DNA of 64,000 nt from the NCBI RefSeq assembly GCF_001506075.1, contig NZ_KQ947475.1:2920631-2984630 (forward strand), in the 5' to 3' direction. Numbering within the stretch: position 1 is the first letter of the stretch; each line of letters opens with the position of its first letter. The stretch comes from Vibrio sp. MEBiC08052 (lineage in GTDB: Bacteria > Pseudomonadota > Gammaproteobacteria > Enterobacterales > Vibrionaceae). The notes below the pieces were generated by a model. It saw only the letters and a list, made by a program, of their open reading frames with translations. It was not told the origin of the DNA and ran no database searches. Both the position numbers and the translations under genes were made by a program. This document shows, in pieces, positions 27,736-37,429 of the stretch.

Positions 27736-28410
27736 TTACCTCTCCGAATAACGATAGCGATGATTCAACCAATACATCACTAACAAGGCAATAAAAGAAA
27801 AGGCAACCAGACTGCCGGCAAGTAAATGCGCTTTACCGAATTCAAGCGCTTCAACGTAGTTGTATATCTCAACCGACATGACCCGAGTTTTGCCGGGAAT
27901 ATTACCACCAATCATCAAGACAACCCCGAACTCGCCCAGTGAGTGACAAAAACCCATAATGGCTGCCGAAAAAATGCCCGGCCAAGCCAACGGCAGAATC
28001 ACAGAGCAGAAACGATCCCACGGAGAGGCTCTGAGCGTTGCCGCAACTTCAATTGGTAATTTACCAATCGCGAGAAAAGCATTTTTCAAAGGTTGTAAGA
28101 CGAATGGAAAAGAATGGATCGTACAAGCAACCGCAATCCCGGTAAAAGAAAAGGGTAATTGCCCAAGATGGAGCTGCTGCAATAACTGACCAATCATGCC
28201 TTGAGGCGAAAAGACAAGTAACAGATAAAAACCCAGCACCGTCGGTGGTAACACCATTGGCAGGGAACAAATTGCCTCAATAACGCCTTTATAGCGACAT
28301 TTAGAAACACACAGCCACCACGCCACCGGAATCCCAAGCACCAACAAACTGAAAGTAACGACCCCGGCTAGTTTTAAGGTGGTCAGCACAACAACGCTGT
28401 CAATTTCCAT
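27736..28410 (-). CDS. modB: Molybdate ABC transporter permease ModB
   Basis: A 224-residue inner-membrane protein with five hydrophobic helices and the permease coupling loop HSLGEFGVVLMIGGNIPG that docks on the ATPase. Length equals the family norm (about 225-230). It forms the molybdate channel. Located between modA and modC with short spacers (20 and 4 bp). Confidence 0.93.
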   Translation of the reverse strand: MEIDSVVVLTTLKLAGVVTFSLLVLGIPVAWWLCVSKCRYKGVIEAICSLPMVLPPTVLGFYLLLVFSPQGMIGQLLQQLHLGQLPFSFTGIAVACTIHSFPFVLQPLKNAFLAIGKLPIEVAATLRASPWDRFCSVILPLAWPGIFSAAIMGFCHSLGEFGVVLMIGGNIPGKTRVMSVEIYNYVEALEFGKAHLLAGSLVAFSFIALLVMYWLNHRYRYSER

Positions 28411-28430
28411 CCATCTACCTTTATGCTCAC

Positions 28431-29162
28431 TTACCGATATCCATAACTCTGGATGATGCGCTGTGCGCTGTCCGTCTTCAGATAATTCAGAAATGCCTGC
28501 GCGGCCTCATTGGTCTGTCCGGCTGGTAACACCACCGCATCTTGCCGGATTGGAGCATAGTCTTCACGCGGGACTTCCCAGTAAGAGCCGGATTGATACT
28601 GATGGTTCTGATAAACCTGAGATTTCGCCACAAACCCCAGCTCTGCATTTCCGGTGACAACAAACTGGAATGTGGGATTTAATCCTTTACCCTGCACGAT
28701 TTTGTCCTGAATTTTCGTATACAGACCCATTTTTTCAAGCACCTGTTGCGCAGCAAGTCCATATGGTGCCAATTGAGGATTTGCCATCGCGAGATGCGTA
28801 TATTCCCCGCGCAGTAAACGCTCTTTCACCGCAATGTTCGGCTGTGCCGACCATAAAACTAACGTGCCGCGCGCATATGTAAATTGATCACGTGCCTGCC
28901 GATCTTGGACCAGTTTGGTCGGGCGGGCAGTATCGGCTGCAAAAAACAGATCAAACGGTGCCCCCTGTGTGATCTGAACATATAACTGCCCGGTCGCACC
29001 GGTTGAAATTTCGATATGATGTGGAAACTGTGATTCAAAATCCTGACTCAGTGCTATCATTGGCCGGTAAAAATTATTCGCAACCGCAAATAAGGCGTCT
29101 GCTGACCAACAAGACGTACTTAATAACAATCCACTCATCAACATGATAAAACGAACGTTCAT
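28431..29162 (-). CDS. modA: Molybdate-binding periplasmic protein ModA
   Basis: The ATG at 29162 follows AGGGAT and gives the signal peptide MNVRFIMLMSGLLLSTSCWS-ADA; the frame runs 12 codons further up without support. The 243-residue product has the ModA core: EISTGATGQLYVQITQGAPFDLFFAADT with the oxyanion-binding Ser/Gly loop, and NAELGFVAKSQVY. It captures molybdate or tungstate for ModBC. No clear ModE box was seen upstream. A PAGQTNEAAQ stretch near the C-terminus fits the native fold and is probably not a repeat copy. Confidence 0.93.
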   Translation of the reverse strand: MNVRFIMLMSGLLLSTSCWSADALFAVANNFYRPMIALSQDFESQFPHHIEISTGATGQLYVQITQGAPFDLFFAADTARPTKLVQDRQARDQFTYARGTLVLWSAQPNIAVKERLLRGEYTHLAMANPQLAPYGLAAQQVLEKMGLYTKIQDKIVQGKGLNPTFQFVVTGNAELGFVAKSQVYQNHQYQSGSYWEVPREDYAPIRQDAVVLPAGQTNEAAQAFLNYLKTDSAQRIIQSYGYR

Positions 29163-29390
29163 ACTTATATCCCTAGTCGATAGATGACGATGACTCAACC
29201 TATTGAATATTCATCAATCGCATCAGAATATACCCAAGTCACCCTAAGATGAAGTTCCAACAGAAATTATTCAGACAATCATTCCCCAGGCGGTATCAGC
29301 AATGTACCGCAACAGCCAAGAGATGAGCAAAAATAATGGATTGAAAAATCTAGGAAATATAGAGGGAAAATAAGAGAAGAGCCCTGATAC

Positions 29391-30692
29391 TCAAACCACG
29401 TCTGATATATCCAAGCTTCCGATACGCTTATCATATTTGATCTCATACATTGATTTGTCAGCATGAGATAGGAGCCCTTGTTTATTTGACGCATCATCCG
29501 GAAAACAACTCATCCCGATACTGACACCAACAGAAATTTGTATGTCGTTCACCGCAATCGGTTGAGAAATCTCTTCTGACAACCGCTGGATTCTGGCCTC
29601 GATACAACCGACATTTTCCAGTAAATCCAAACAAATCACAAACTCATCGCCACCAATGCGCCCGGCAAAATCAGGGGCTTGGATGTGATGATGAATACGT
29701 TCGCCAATGCTGCGGATCAATTCATCGCCAATTTCGTGCCCGTAATTATCATTCACCTGTTTAAATTTATCCAAATCTAAAAACAAGACCACCACTTTCA
29801 TTCCAGAACGACTCGCTTTGAGTAAAGCTCGTTCCAAATGCTCCTCAAAAGCCCGCCGATTCAACAATCCGGTCAGATAGTCATGTTCAGACAAGAAAAG
29901 CAACCGCTCTTTTTGCGCTTTTAACTCCTCGGTTTGTCGATGAACTTCCGTTTGCAAATCATCCCGGGACACCATTGTTTTTCTCAGTGCACTTTTCATC
30001 TGGTGGAACAATTCCGCCAGCGCAACAAATTCAGAGTCTAAATGGTTTGTCTCGATCTGACTGCTCAATTTGCCTTGCGAGAGTTCATGAAAACCATGTT
30101 TCAGAGCCTTAAAGCCAGACTGGAAATGTCGATAAATTTGCAAAGCGAACCCCCAGACAAACGCAGAAAAAATCAACAAATTCGAGGCAGCCAGTATCAG
30201 CGTAATCTGTTGATTCTCACGACTTTGATTCAGTTTTTTCCGTTGCAAATCGAGCAGATCTTCCGTCATATTCTGTACCAGCATATTATACCGGGCATGA
30301 AGTAAATCCCGGCCTGACATCTTCCCTTCCATTTTCATGACAGACTGACCAAATTTTGTTTCCTGGGCGATTAAGATCGATAAATTTTCATTCATTCGGA
30401 TCATATTTCTCGTATGACGGTCTGAATAAGCAAACTGATCTAACTTCTCCGATAGCCGTTGCTGTGCGACAGAAACCTGTTTCAACATATCGGTGTCTTC
30501 ATATTGTAAGAATCCCCACAACTGACTACGCAAAGAATCAATACTCAACTGAATCTGCATAATGGACTCTAAATTATTCCGGGTCTGGGCTTGTTCTTTG
30601 GCTAAACTCCAGAGCGAAAATATAATTAGTCCAAACAGGAGTAAAGTCGTAATTAATAGCAGCAGTAGTTTTCGAGAAATTGAACGGATCAT
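29391..30692 (-). CDS. HAMP-GGDEF diguanylate cyclase
   Basis: A 433-residue protein: membrane helix 8-30, periplasmic helical sensor (31-162), second helix about 163-187, HAMP-like linker (RHFQSGFKALKHGFHELSQG), coiled coil (240-262) and a GGDEF domain with FLDLDKFKQVNDNYGH and RIGGDEFV at 345-352. The catalytic loop is intact; no RxxD inhibitory site precedes it. Its ATG overlaps the stop of the upstream binding-protein gene by four bases, so the two are translationally coupled. The likely model is that the anchored binding protein signals ligand state to this cyclase across the membrane, as NspS does to MbaA in V. cholerae. Confidence 0.9.
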   Translation of the reverse strand: MIRSISRKLLLLLITTLLLFGLIIFSLWSLAKEQAQTRNNLESIMQIQLSIDSLRSQLWGFLQYEDTDMLKQVSVAQQRLSEKLDQFAYSDRHTRNMIRMNENLSILIAQETKFGQSVMKMEGKMSGRDLLHARYNMLVQNMTEDLLDLQRKKLNQSRENQQITLILAASNLLIFSAFVWGFALQIYRHFQSGFKALKHGFHELSQGKLSSQIETNHLDSEFVALAELFHQMKSALRKTMVSRDDLQTEVHRQTEELKAQKERLLFLSEHDYLTGLLNRRAFEEHLERALLKASRSGMKVVVLFLDLDKFKQVNDNYGHEIGDELIRSIGERIHHHIQAPDFAGRIGGDEFVICLDLLENVGCIEARIQRLSEEISQPIAVNDIQISVGVSIGMSCFPDDASNKQGLLSHADKSMYEIKYDKRIGSLDISDVV

Positions 30693-31705
30693 GGTAAGAC
30701 ACTCGGTTGGTCCCGTAACCGTTCCAACATATCTGACGCAAACATCTTACGGTAATCCGGCAATGAACCATTCACGATACCGGTATCAATAGCCCAACGA
30801 GCCTGCAACTGTAGATTAGACAACAATGCATTACCTAACGAAAGCCGGAAGACATAGTCTTTCCAAGTGCTTTCCAGCTGAGTTTCCTTGATGGAAAGTG
30901 CTTTGCCGACAAGGCTCCGGGACGATTCAGGATGTTGATGCATCCAATCGATAGTATCTGCCAGAGCTTGCAACAAACGTTGGTGGGTCTCTTGTTTTTG
31001 AATATAAGACGAGCGCATCATCAAAAGATTAAATGAGAGTTGATACACACCACTCAGACTTAAATCAACCAGAGGCTCGGTTGATTGTAACGCTGCCTGA
31101 TAACCATATGGTTCCCATACAGATATCGCGTCAACCTGCTCCTCAAATAGCGCAATGGTAAGCAATTGCGGCTTTAAATAAATTTTTTTAATCTGATCAT
31201 TGGTAAGGTTATGAACCAGTAATAATGCATCCAGATAAAATTCTGAAGCACTCGCTTCAACCACACCCACAGTTTTACCAATCAAGTCATTCACTTGACG
31301 AACACCGGTACGTTGTAATGACAACAGTTTCAAGTCATTATCAGACTGCACAAAACTGCTCAGAACCATAAAGTCTTTGCGTCTGAAACTCTCAAACATC
31401 ACCACAGACTCTGAAGCCGTGGCGTAGTCCACCGTGCCTGAAAATAGTTCACGAATACAAGCGACACCGCCATAACAAGGAACAAACACCACATCTAACC
31501 CATATTTGGCAAATATACCTAATTGTTTTGCAACCAGAAATGGTGAAGACAACGGTGTCTGAGAAACAGCAATACGAATATGCTCTTTAGAATTTTGCAT
31601 CAACATTGCTTGTTCTTTATGTACCCAAAATAAAAACATAGAAAAACCGACGACCAGTATGATCAGTAATTCGACCCACCTGAGAAAAGTAAAACGAGTG
31701 ATCAT
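30689..31705 (-). CDS. Membrane-anchored NMT1/SsuA-like periplasmic binding protein
   Basis: A 338-residue protein with a single N-terminal membrane helix (about 11-27; no cleavage motif) and a binding domain of the NMT1/THI5/SsuA fold: IRIAVSQTPLSSPFLVAKQLGIFAKYGLDV, the CYGGVACIRELFSGTVDYATASE loop, LIGKTVGVVEASASEFYLDALL and ISVWEPYGYQAAL. No permease or ATPase is near, so it is probably a sensor and not an importer. It is coupled (four-base overlap) to the GGDEF gene. The ligand cannot be told; this fold commonly binds sulfonates, taurine, nitrate or thiamine precursors. Confidence 0.85.
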   Translation of the reverse strand: MITRFTFLRWVELLIILVVGFSMFLFWVHKEQAMLMQNSKEHIRIAVSQTPLSSPFLVAKQLGIFAKYGLDVVFVPCYGGVACIRELFSGTVDYATASESVVMFESFRRKDFMVLSSFVQSDNDLKLLSLQRTGVRQVNDLIGKTVGVVEASASEFYLDALLLVHNLTNDQIKKIYLKPQLLTIALFEEQVDAISVWEPYGYQAALQSTEPLVDLSLSGVYQLSFNLLMMRSSYIQKQETHQRLLQALADTIDWMHQHPESSRSLVGKALSIKETQLESTWKDYVFRLSLGNALLSNLQLQARWAIDTGIVNGSLPDYRKMFASDMLERLRDQPSVLP

Positions 31706-31771
31706 CTATCCATTATCCATATTCCTCCACACCTATATTAATGTTCAGGAACAGCACATGATGCTTGCAAT

Positions 31772-33466
31772 TTATCCCGACTTAACCTGAAACTGAGACA
31801 TCAAATGACGTAAATCAGATGCCTGTATCGATAGATCTTCACTAGCTCGTTTTGTTTCATCCGTGCTCATCAGCACAGCTTGCCCAGAGTCTCTAATATG
31901 CACCATACTCCGGCTGATCTGCTCTGCCGCAACCGATTGTTGTTCACTAGCAGTCGCAATCTGAACATTAGCTTCATTCAATTCGATGAGCGACTGATCA
32001 ATAAGATTCATTTGTTGCCTGATATCCTGAATCAATATTGAAGACTGCCCAATTTGCTCACTGCTGACCTGAATGGCATTGACTGCCGAATCAGTGTTAT
32101 CCACCAATGATTCAATTAACGAGTCGATTTCTTGAGTCGCTTCCTGACTGCGTGCTGCCAGAACTCGGACTTCATCGGCAACGACAGCGAAACCCCGCCC
32201 TTGCTCACCCGCTCTTGCGGCTTCAATCGACGCATTCAAAGCCAGTAAGTTTGTCTGTTCTGCAATGGCATTCACGACAGACACAAAATTCTGAATTTTC
32301 GTCGTACCTGATTGTAAGTTGGTGATCAGTGCCTGTGAGTTCTCAGCGCTTTTCACTAAATTCTCCGCAAGGTTGTTGGTATCTTCAATCATCCGGCAGC
32401 CATCTTTCACACAGATTTCAGCTCGCTGACTGGATGTGGAAGCTTCTTCGGCATTGGCTGCAACTTGCGTGATTGTCGCGGCCATTTCAGTCATGGCACT
32501 CGCAACCTGCTCTGTATTCTGCTGCTGTTCTTCAACCGATTGTCGATTACTACTGGCAACTGTTGCCAACTCAACTACCGAGGTCGCAATTGAATAGCTA
32601 CTATTCATCACTGATGACACAATATTGCCCAATGAGTTCGACATCGTCTGCATCGCACCTAATAATCGCCCGACTTCGTCATGACGATCCACTTGAACAT
32701 CAAGATCAAAATTCCCTTGAGCCATCTGCTCAGCAATCGTACAGGCATAAGACAAAGAATGAACTAATTGACGACTGATAAACAACCCAATCAGCAAACC
32801 GACCGATAACGCGATAATCACCAATAAAATCATCCCCCATATTGCCTGTTGTTCTTCGAGCTCCGTTTGCATAAGCGATGATTCGGTGAGTTTTTCAACT
32901 TCGGCTAAAAGTGCGCCAAGTTCCTGATTCTGAGCTGTTTGCTGCACTTCCAATTGCTGCGCTTTTTCAGATAATGTCTGACTGTTTTGGTGTTCGACAA
33001 CGGCCTGAAGGATCTCTGTGGCGGAGTCTTCATAGCGCTGGTGATGGGCAATTACAGCGTCTAAATGCTGCAATAATCGTCGCTCTTTCTCAAATATTTC
33101 ATTCTCATGATCTTGCAACATTCCTTTAAGATTGGACTGTGCTTGCTGAACTTCCTGCTCAAACGTCTGTGAAACAAGGCTAAACTTTTGTTGTAGGCGT
33201 TTTAACTCTTCCGCATTAATATCCACAGTAAAATCCGCAGCCTGCAATGCTTTCTCAACAATCAACGCACTCTGTAGCTGTTTCACAGTGGCATCACTGA
33301 CGAGTTGAATCAAAGGTATGTGTTCATGAGCAATCCCTTTGACCTCTTCAGCAACTCGGCTCATCTTAAATAGGCTGAAAGAAGAAAGAATAATGGTCAG
33401 TATTAGCATCGTACCAACAAGAAAGACCATTTTGACAGTGATAGACTGATTCTTTATCCATTGCAT
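31772..33466 (-). CDS. Methyl-accepting chemotaxis protein
   Basis: About 564 residues from the ATG at 33466 (the frame extends 13 codons further with no better ribosome site). Membrane helix about 9-30, a helical periplasmic domain of about 170 residues with heptad repeats, second helix ([21 protein letters not shown]), HAMP, then the cytoplasmic signalling hairpin with [20 protein letters not shown]. It sends chemotaxis signals to CheA/CheW. It lies on the same strand just upstream of the binding-protein/GGDEF pair, 66 bp apart, and may be co-expressed with it. Confidence 0.93.
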   Translation of the reverse strand: MQWIKNQSITVKMVFLVGTMLILTIILSSFSLFKMSRVAEEVKGIAHEHIPLIQLVSDATVKQLQSALIVEKALQAADFTVDINAEELKRLQQKFSLVSQTFEQEVQQAQSNLKGMLQDHENEIFEKERRLLQHLDAVIAHHQRYEDSATEILQAVVEHQNSQTLSEKAQQLEVQQTAQNQELGALLAEVEKLTESSLMQTELEEQQAIWGMILLVIIALSVGLLIGLFISRQLVHSLSYACTIAEQMAQGNFDLDVQVDRHDEVGRLLGAMQTMSNSLGNIVSSVMNSSYSIATSVVELATVASSNRQSVEEQQQNTEQVASAMTEMAATITQVAANAEEASTSSQRAEICVKDGCRMIEDTNNLAENLVKSAENSQALITNLQSGTTKIQNFVSVVNAIAEQTNLLALNASIEAARAGEQGRGFAVVADEVRVLAARSQEATQEIDSLIESLVDNTDSAVNAIQVSSEQIGQSSILIQDIRQQMNLIDQSLIELNEANVQIATASEQQSVAAEQISRSMVHIRDSGQAVLMSTDETKRASEDLSIQASDLRHLMSQFQVKSG

Positions 33467-33688
33467 AATAAAACCCGGCCAACTGTAAATGTTTATAATA
33501 TTCATCAGTCAGACGCATTCATACACATGCTGCACAATCACGTCCCAACTAACTCATTTAATTTAAGTGTATAGGGCTACTGCGTAATTGCTCAGATTTT
33601 TTTGGCAATACACGACAAAACAGACCTGCATATATGCTTAATGCCTGAAAAAACAATAGTTAATCTCACTAAAAATATAAAAACGATC

Positions 33689-34354
33689 TTATAAGAACGA
33701 TGCCGACTCAGCCAAGGGTTCACTCCGAATTCCAAGCCCCCGTAAAACCATATCGACGACGAATTGCGTGGCATCATCAAACTCTTGATCATTGAGGGCG
33801 CGCTTTTTAATCAAAAGAATTTCCGTATCACAATCAGCATAAAATTGAGTCGTTCCCCAAATCATAAATAACAGATACAGCGGTTCAATGGGTCGAATTA
33901 AACCACGCTCAATCCAAATTTGGATAATTGTGGCTGTTTTCTCCGTCCACTTCACCATCGGTAATTGCATGGCGTTCTGGATATGTTGTGCGCCATTGAT
34001 CAACTCCAACGCAAAAATTTTTGACTCTTTCGGATGGGTGCGGCTATAACGCATTTTCCCGCGGATATAGCGTTCAATCACTTGATCTGGCGGTTGCTCT
34101 AAGGCAGCTTCGGAGAACCCTTGATTCCAGAGGTTAAGGATATCTTCCAACACGGCCAAATACAGCCCTTTTTTAGAACGGAAGTAGTAAAGAATATTCG
34201 CCTTCGGCAAATTAACCCGATCAGCAATAGCCTGAACGGATGTGCCCTTATAACCATGTTTGACAAATTCATCCGCAGCAGCCTGAAGAATCAGTGCTTC
34301 ATTGCGCTGACGAATCGCACCTGTCTGAGCTTTACGCGAAGAAATTTGTTTCAT
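33689..34354 (-). CDS. RutR-like TetR-family regulator
   Basis: A 221-residue TetR protein. N-terminal helix-turn-helix GTSVQAIADRVNLPKANILYYFRSKKGLY (about 36-64) and a C-terminal domain with SRTHPKESKIFALELINGAQHI and PLYLLFMIWGTTQFYADCDTEI, closely like E. coli RutR, which senses pyrimidines and controls pyrimidine and purine breakdown. It is divergent from the purine importer operon. Sites resembling the RutR operator (TTGACCAnnTGGTCAA) occur in front of three transcription units of the locus, which makes it the probable local repressor. Whether the ligand is uracil, xanthine or another base cannot be read from sequence. Confidence 0.82.
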   Translation of the reverse strand: MKQISSRKAQTGAIRQRNEALILQAAADEFVKHGYKGTSVQAIADRVNLPKANILYYFRSKKGLYLAVLEDILNLWNQGFSEAALEQPPDQVIERYIRGKMRYSRTHPKESKIFALELINGAQHIQNAMQLPMVKWTEKTATIIQIWIERGLIRPIEPLYLLFMIWGTTQFYADCDTEILLIKKRALNDQEFDDATQFVVDMVLRGLGIRSEPLAESASFL

Positions 34355-34450
34355 ATGAAGCAGAGTCCCTTATCGAGGTATTGATTGAGTTCATTCCTTA
34401 TTCCCTATCCCCTCCATTGCTGTCAAGTTTTTCTCTAATTTTTGTAATTA

Positions 34451-34560
34451 CAGGGACAGACACTTTTTGTGCTTTTTGTGACTAGCTGTAGTTGCGGGGA
34501 CAGGCGTCGGTAGTTCTTTTGAATTACAGGGACAGACGCTTTAGTTGCGAGGACAGACAG
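34451..34560 (+). repeat. Cluster of four GGACAGAC-type repeats upstream of the purine importer
   Basis: Cores at 34454, 34530 and 34551 (exact) and 34498 (GGACAGGC variant), each preceded by TTACAG or TTGCG and two of them followed by CGCTTT/CACTTT. They fill the gap between the RutR-like gene and the importer operon and lie 120 bp or more before its operator. Confidence 0.85.
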
Positions 34561-34678
34561 CACATTAATATCACAACTCCCTTTTCAATCCTCTCCCAAG
34601 TTCGATGCGGATCAATTAAAATCACCCCAATATTTCATCTGGATATGATCCACACATTGATAATACAATCAGCTTCAG

Positions 34679-34694
34679 TTGAACAGTTGGTCAG
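34679..34694 (+). promoter_or_regulatory. RutR-like operator upstream of the importer operon
   Basis: TTGAACAGTTGGTCAG, followed by ATTTTTGCA, matches TTGACCAnnTGGTCAA at 12 of the 14 fixed positions. It lies about 47 bp before the ATG of the ATPase gene and shares its T-rich right flank with the sites at 38540 and 39812. Confidence 0.7.
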
Positions 34695-34740
34695 ATTTTT
34701 GCATTACGCCAGCTGATATGTTGCAGGGAATGAATTGAAT

Positions 34741-36273
34741 ATGACAAAAATACCGCTCTTGGAACTCTGGAATGTCAGTAAGTTTTTTCCGGGGGTTGTG
34801 GCAAATGATCAGGTGAATTTGAAACTTCATGCAGGCGAAATTCTAGCCTTGTTGGGTGAAAATGGTGCTGGAAAATCTACCCTTGTCAAAATGATATATG
34901 GTGTCACACGCCCCAGCCAAGGATCGATCTTATGGGATAATCATGAAGTTGAAATCCATTCCCCTAATCAAGCCAGAGCAATGGGAATTGGCATGGTTTT
35001 CCAACATTTTTCAGTGTTTGAAACACTGACTGTGTTGGAAAATATCGAACTGGGTCTCGATCGAGAATTCCTCCAAAAAATTGACAACCTGAAACAGAAA
35101 GTACTGGAAATCAGCCAGCGTTACGATCTGCAAGTTGATCCGGATCGCTATGTGCATCATCTCAGTATCGGAGAGCGTCAACGATTGGAGATATTACGCT
35201 GCCTCATTCAGGATATTCGCTTATTGATTCTTGATGAGCCAACATCAGTTCTGACGCCTCAGGAAGTTGCCGGATTATTTCGTGTGCTGCGCAAGCTGAC
35301 CAGTGAAGGTTGTAGTATTTTATTTATCAGCCACAAACTCAAAGAAGTCACGGCACTGTGTGATCGGGCTGTGATCCTGCGTGGTGGAAAAGTCACTGGA
35401 GAGTGTATTCCTGCGCAAGAAACCCCGAATTCAATTGCTCGCATGATGGTTGGCAGTGATGCCGAACTCTCAGAAAGCTATCCAAAATCGTTGGGGGGAC
35501 AGACGCTTTTACAGACGAATGCGCTGACTTTATCACCAACCCACCCGTTTGGTTGTGGCCTGACGAATGTCAACCTGTCGATGCAAAGTGGCGAGATTCT
35601 CGGCATTGCGGGTGTGGCTGGGAATGGTCAGGAAGATCTGTTGGAGGCGTTAAGCGGAGAAGATCACCGTACGCCGAAAGAGAGTATTTTCTTTCATGGT
35701 CAACCTGTCGGACATTTAGATGCAGGCGCCAGACGCGCCCTTGGTATGGCGTATGTACCGACCAACCGTTTAGGCCAGGGAGCCGTACCGGATATGACAC
35801 TGGAAGAAAATACCTTACTCACACATACTGCGGAACTCACCCGTTTCGGCTTTATTCAACAAAAGATGATGCAAACCCTCGCCCGCAAACTCATCCGGGA
35901 TAATCAGGTTAAATGTCGCAATGAACGAGCTCAGGCCAAGAGCCTTTCCGGCGGTAATCTACAGAAATTTATTATTGGCCGTGAAGTGAATCAACAACCA
36001 ACTATTTTGATTTGCGCCCACCCGACTTGGGGTGTTGATATCGGTGCAGCCAGTGCTATTCATCGTCAACTGATCGCTTTAAGAGATGCAGGGACTGCTA
36101 TTATCGTCATCTCGGAAGATATCGATGAGCTGTTCGTCATTAGTGATCGTCTTGCTGCCATTTATGAGGGGCAAGTGTCTCCCATCGTCAAAACCAGTGA
36201 AACCAATATCGAACAAATCGGGCAGTGGATTGCCGGTGGCTTTTTAAAGGATGAGGAGCTCTCTCATGCTTAA
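34741..36273 (+). CDS. Nucleoside-type ABC importer, double ATP-binding protein
   Basis: A 510-residue protein with two fused ABC domains as in RbsA, BmpC/NupO and YufO. Domain 1: GENGAGKSTLVKMIYG, LSIGERQRLEILRCL, LLILDEPTSVLTPQE. Domain 2 (from about 255): GVAGNGQEDLLEALSGE, LSGGNLQKFIIGRE, ILICAHPTWGVDIGAAS. With the two downstream permeases and the BMP-family binding protein it should import purine nucleosides or bases. ATG 34741 is preferred over the TTG at 34735 (AGGGAA upstream). Between the domains a GGACAGAC unit adds GGQTLLQTNAL. Repression by the RutR-like protein is likely. Confidence 0.9.
   Translation: MTKIPLLELWNVSKFFPGVVANDQVNLKLHAGEILALLGENGAGKSTLVKMIYGVTRPSQGSILWDNHEVEIHSPNQARAMGIGMVFQHFSVFETLTVLENIELGLDREFLQKIDNLKQKVLEISQRYDLQVDPDRYVHHLSIGERQRLEILRCLIQDIRLLILDEPTSVLTPQEVAGLFRVLRKLTSEGCSILFISHKLKEVTALCDRAVILRGGKVTGECIPAQETPNSIARMMVGSDAELSESYPKSLGGQTLLQTNALTLSPTHPFGCGLTNVNLSMQSGEILGIAGVAGNGQEDLLEALSGEDHRTPKESIFFHGQPVGHLDAGARRALGMAYVPTNRLGQGAVPDMTLEENTLLTHTAELTRFGFIQQKMMQTLARKLIRDNQVKCRNERAQAKSLSGGNLQKFIIGREVNQQPTILICAHPTWGVDIGAASAIHRQLIALRDAGTAIIVISEDIDELFVISDRLAAIYEGQVSPIVKTSETNIEQIGQWIAGGFLKDEELSHA
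35497..35504 (+). repeat. GGACAGAC unit in the inter-domain linker of the ABC ATPase
   Basis: The exact core followed by GCTTTTACAGACG, read in frame as Gly-Gln-Thr-Leu-Leu at about residues 253-257. It falls between the two nucleotide-binding domains, where extra residues are tolerated. Confidence 0.7.
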
Positions 36274-37429
36274 AGTTCAACCGCGCATCGAAAGTTCACG
36301 CATGATGGCATGGTTTTCTCCGCTCATTGCCATTTCACTGACATTACTGATTTCCAGCCTGATGTTATTCTGGCTGCATGTCAGCCCCGTCAAAGCTTTC
36401 AACGTGTTCTTACTGCAACCTTTCAGCGACAGTTACAATCTCGGTGAGCTGATGGTGAAAGCGACGCCTTTACTGCTTTGTGCCGTCGGTCTGGCAATCT
36501 GCTATCGGGCCAATATCTGGAATATTGGTGCAGAGGGACAACTGTTAATCGGTGCCGTCGCCAGCAGTGCTGTAGCCGTTCATGCCAGTGAAGATGCCGG
36601 TGCGACAATGTTAGTGCTCGTTTTATTGACTGGTATTATCGCGGGCATGTGCTGGGCTGCAATCCCCACATTACTTAACCGTTTGTTTCATACTAATATT
36701 ATTCTGACCACTATCATGCTCAACTATATTGGCCTGTATGTTCTGCTTTGGGCCGTTCATGGACCACTGAGCGATCCGGATGGTTTTGGCTTCCCTGAAT
36801 CGATTATGTTCCCTGATGGTGTGACGTTACCCCTCTTGTTTGAAAGTGGACGCGCATCGGTCAGTATTATTGCTGCAATGCTGATTGCTTTCATCACCGC
36901 AATCGTTCTGTTCAAAACATTGCCTGGATTTAAAATCCGCGTCTTCGGTGAAGATACTTCCGCGGCACAGTATGCCGGATTTAACCGGCATAAAATTGTC
37001 TGGGGCGTCATGCTATTTGCCGGTGCATTAGCCGGATTCGCCGGCGCGGCTGAAGTAACGGGGCCGATTGGGCAGTTGATCCCTTCGGTCTCTCCCGGAT
37101 ATGGCTATGCCGCGATTATTGTCGCTTATCTGGGCAGACTGCATCCGGTCGGTATTATTGTGTCATCTTTCTTCATGGGCGCCTTATACATGGGTAGCGA
37201 TCTCGCTCAAATCGAGTTAGGTCTGCCGACCGCAGTAACCGGTCTCTTTCAGGGCATTCTGTTGTTCTCTCTGCTCGCGTGCGATTTCCTGATTCATTAT
37301 CAAATTAAAGTTCGCAGAAAAAGACCAACGACTACAGTGCCTGTCCCTGCAATGGCATCGGCTTTAGCGCTCAATGAGATAGATGCCTCTCACATCAGCC
37401 ACCAGAAAAATGACAACGGAGCGGCGTAA
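36266..37429 (+). CDS. Nucleoside-type ABC importer permease 1
   Basis: ATG 36266 follows GAGGAG and overlaps the ATPase stop by 8 bp; 387 residues. Eight or more membrane helices and the YufP/BmpD-family pattern: MVKATPLLLCAVGLAICYRANIWNIGAEGQLLIGAVA, RVFGEDTSAAQYAGFNRHKIVW, GYGYAAIIVAYLGRLHPVGI. It forms the channel with permease 2. The C-terminal tail carries an antisense variant of the dispersed repeat (GCCTGTCC at 37339-37346, in TVPVPAMA), outside the membrane part. Confidence 0.9.
   Translation: MLKVQPRIESSRMMAWFSPLIAISLTLLISSLMLFWLHVSPVKAFNVFLLQPFSDSYNLGELMVKATPLLLCAVGLAICYRANIWNIGAEGQLLIGAVASSAVAVHASEDAGATMLVLVLLTGIIAGMCWAAIPTLLNRLFHTNIILTTIMLNYIGLYVLLWAVHGPLSDPDGFGFPESIMFPDGVTLPLLFESGRASVSIIAAMLIAFITAIVLFKTLPGFKIRVFGEDTSAAQYAGFNRHKIVWGVMLFAGALAGFAGAAEVTGPIGQLIPSVSPGYGYAAIIVAYLGRLHPVGIIVSSFFMGALYMGSDLAQIELGLPTAVTGLFQGILLFSLLACDFLIHYQIKVRRKRPTTTVPVPAMASALALNEIDASHISHQKNDNGAA

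Noticed and set aside
28511..28524. GTCTGTCC core in modA
   Set aside because: It encodes PAGQTNEA without the typical repeat flanks and fits ModA alignments without an insertion; probably chance, though not excluded.
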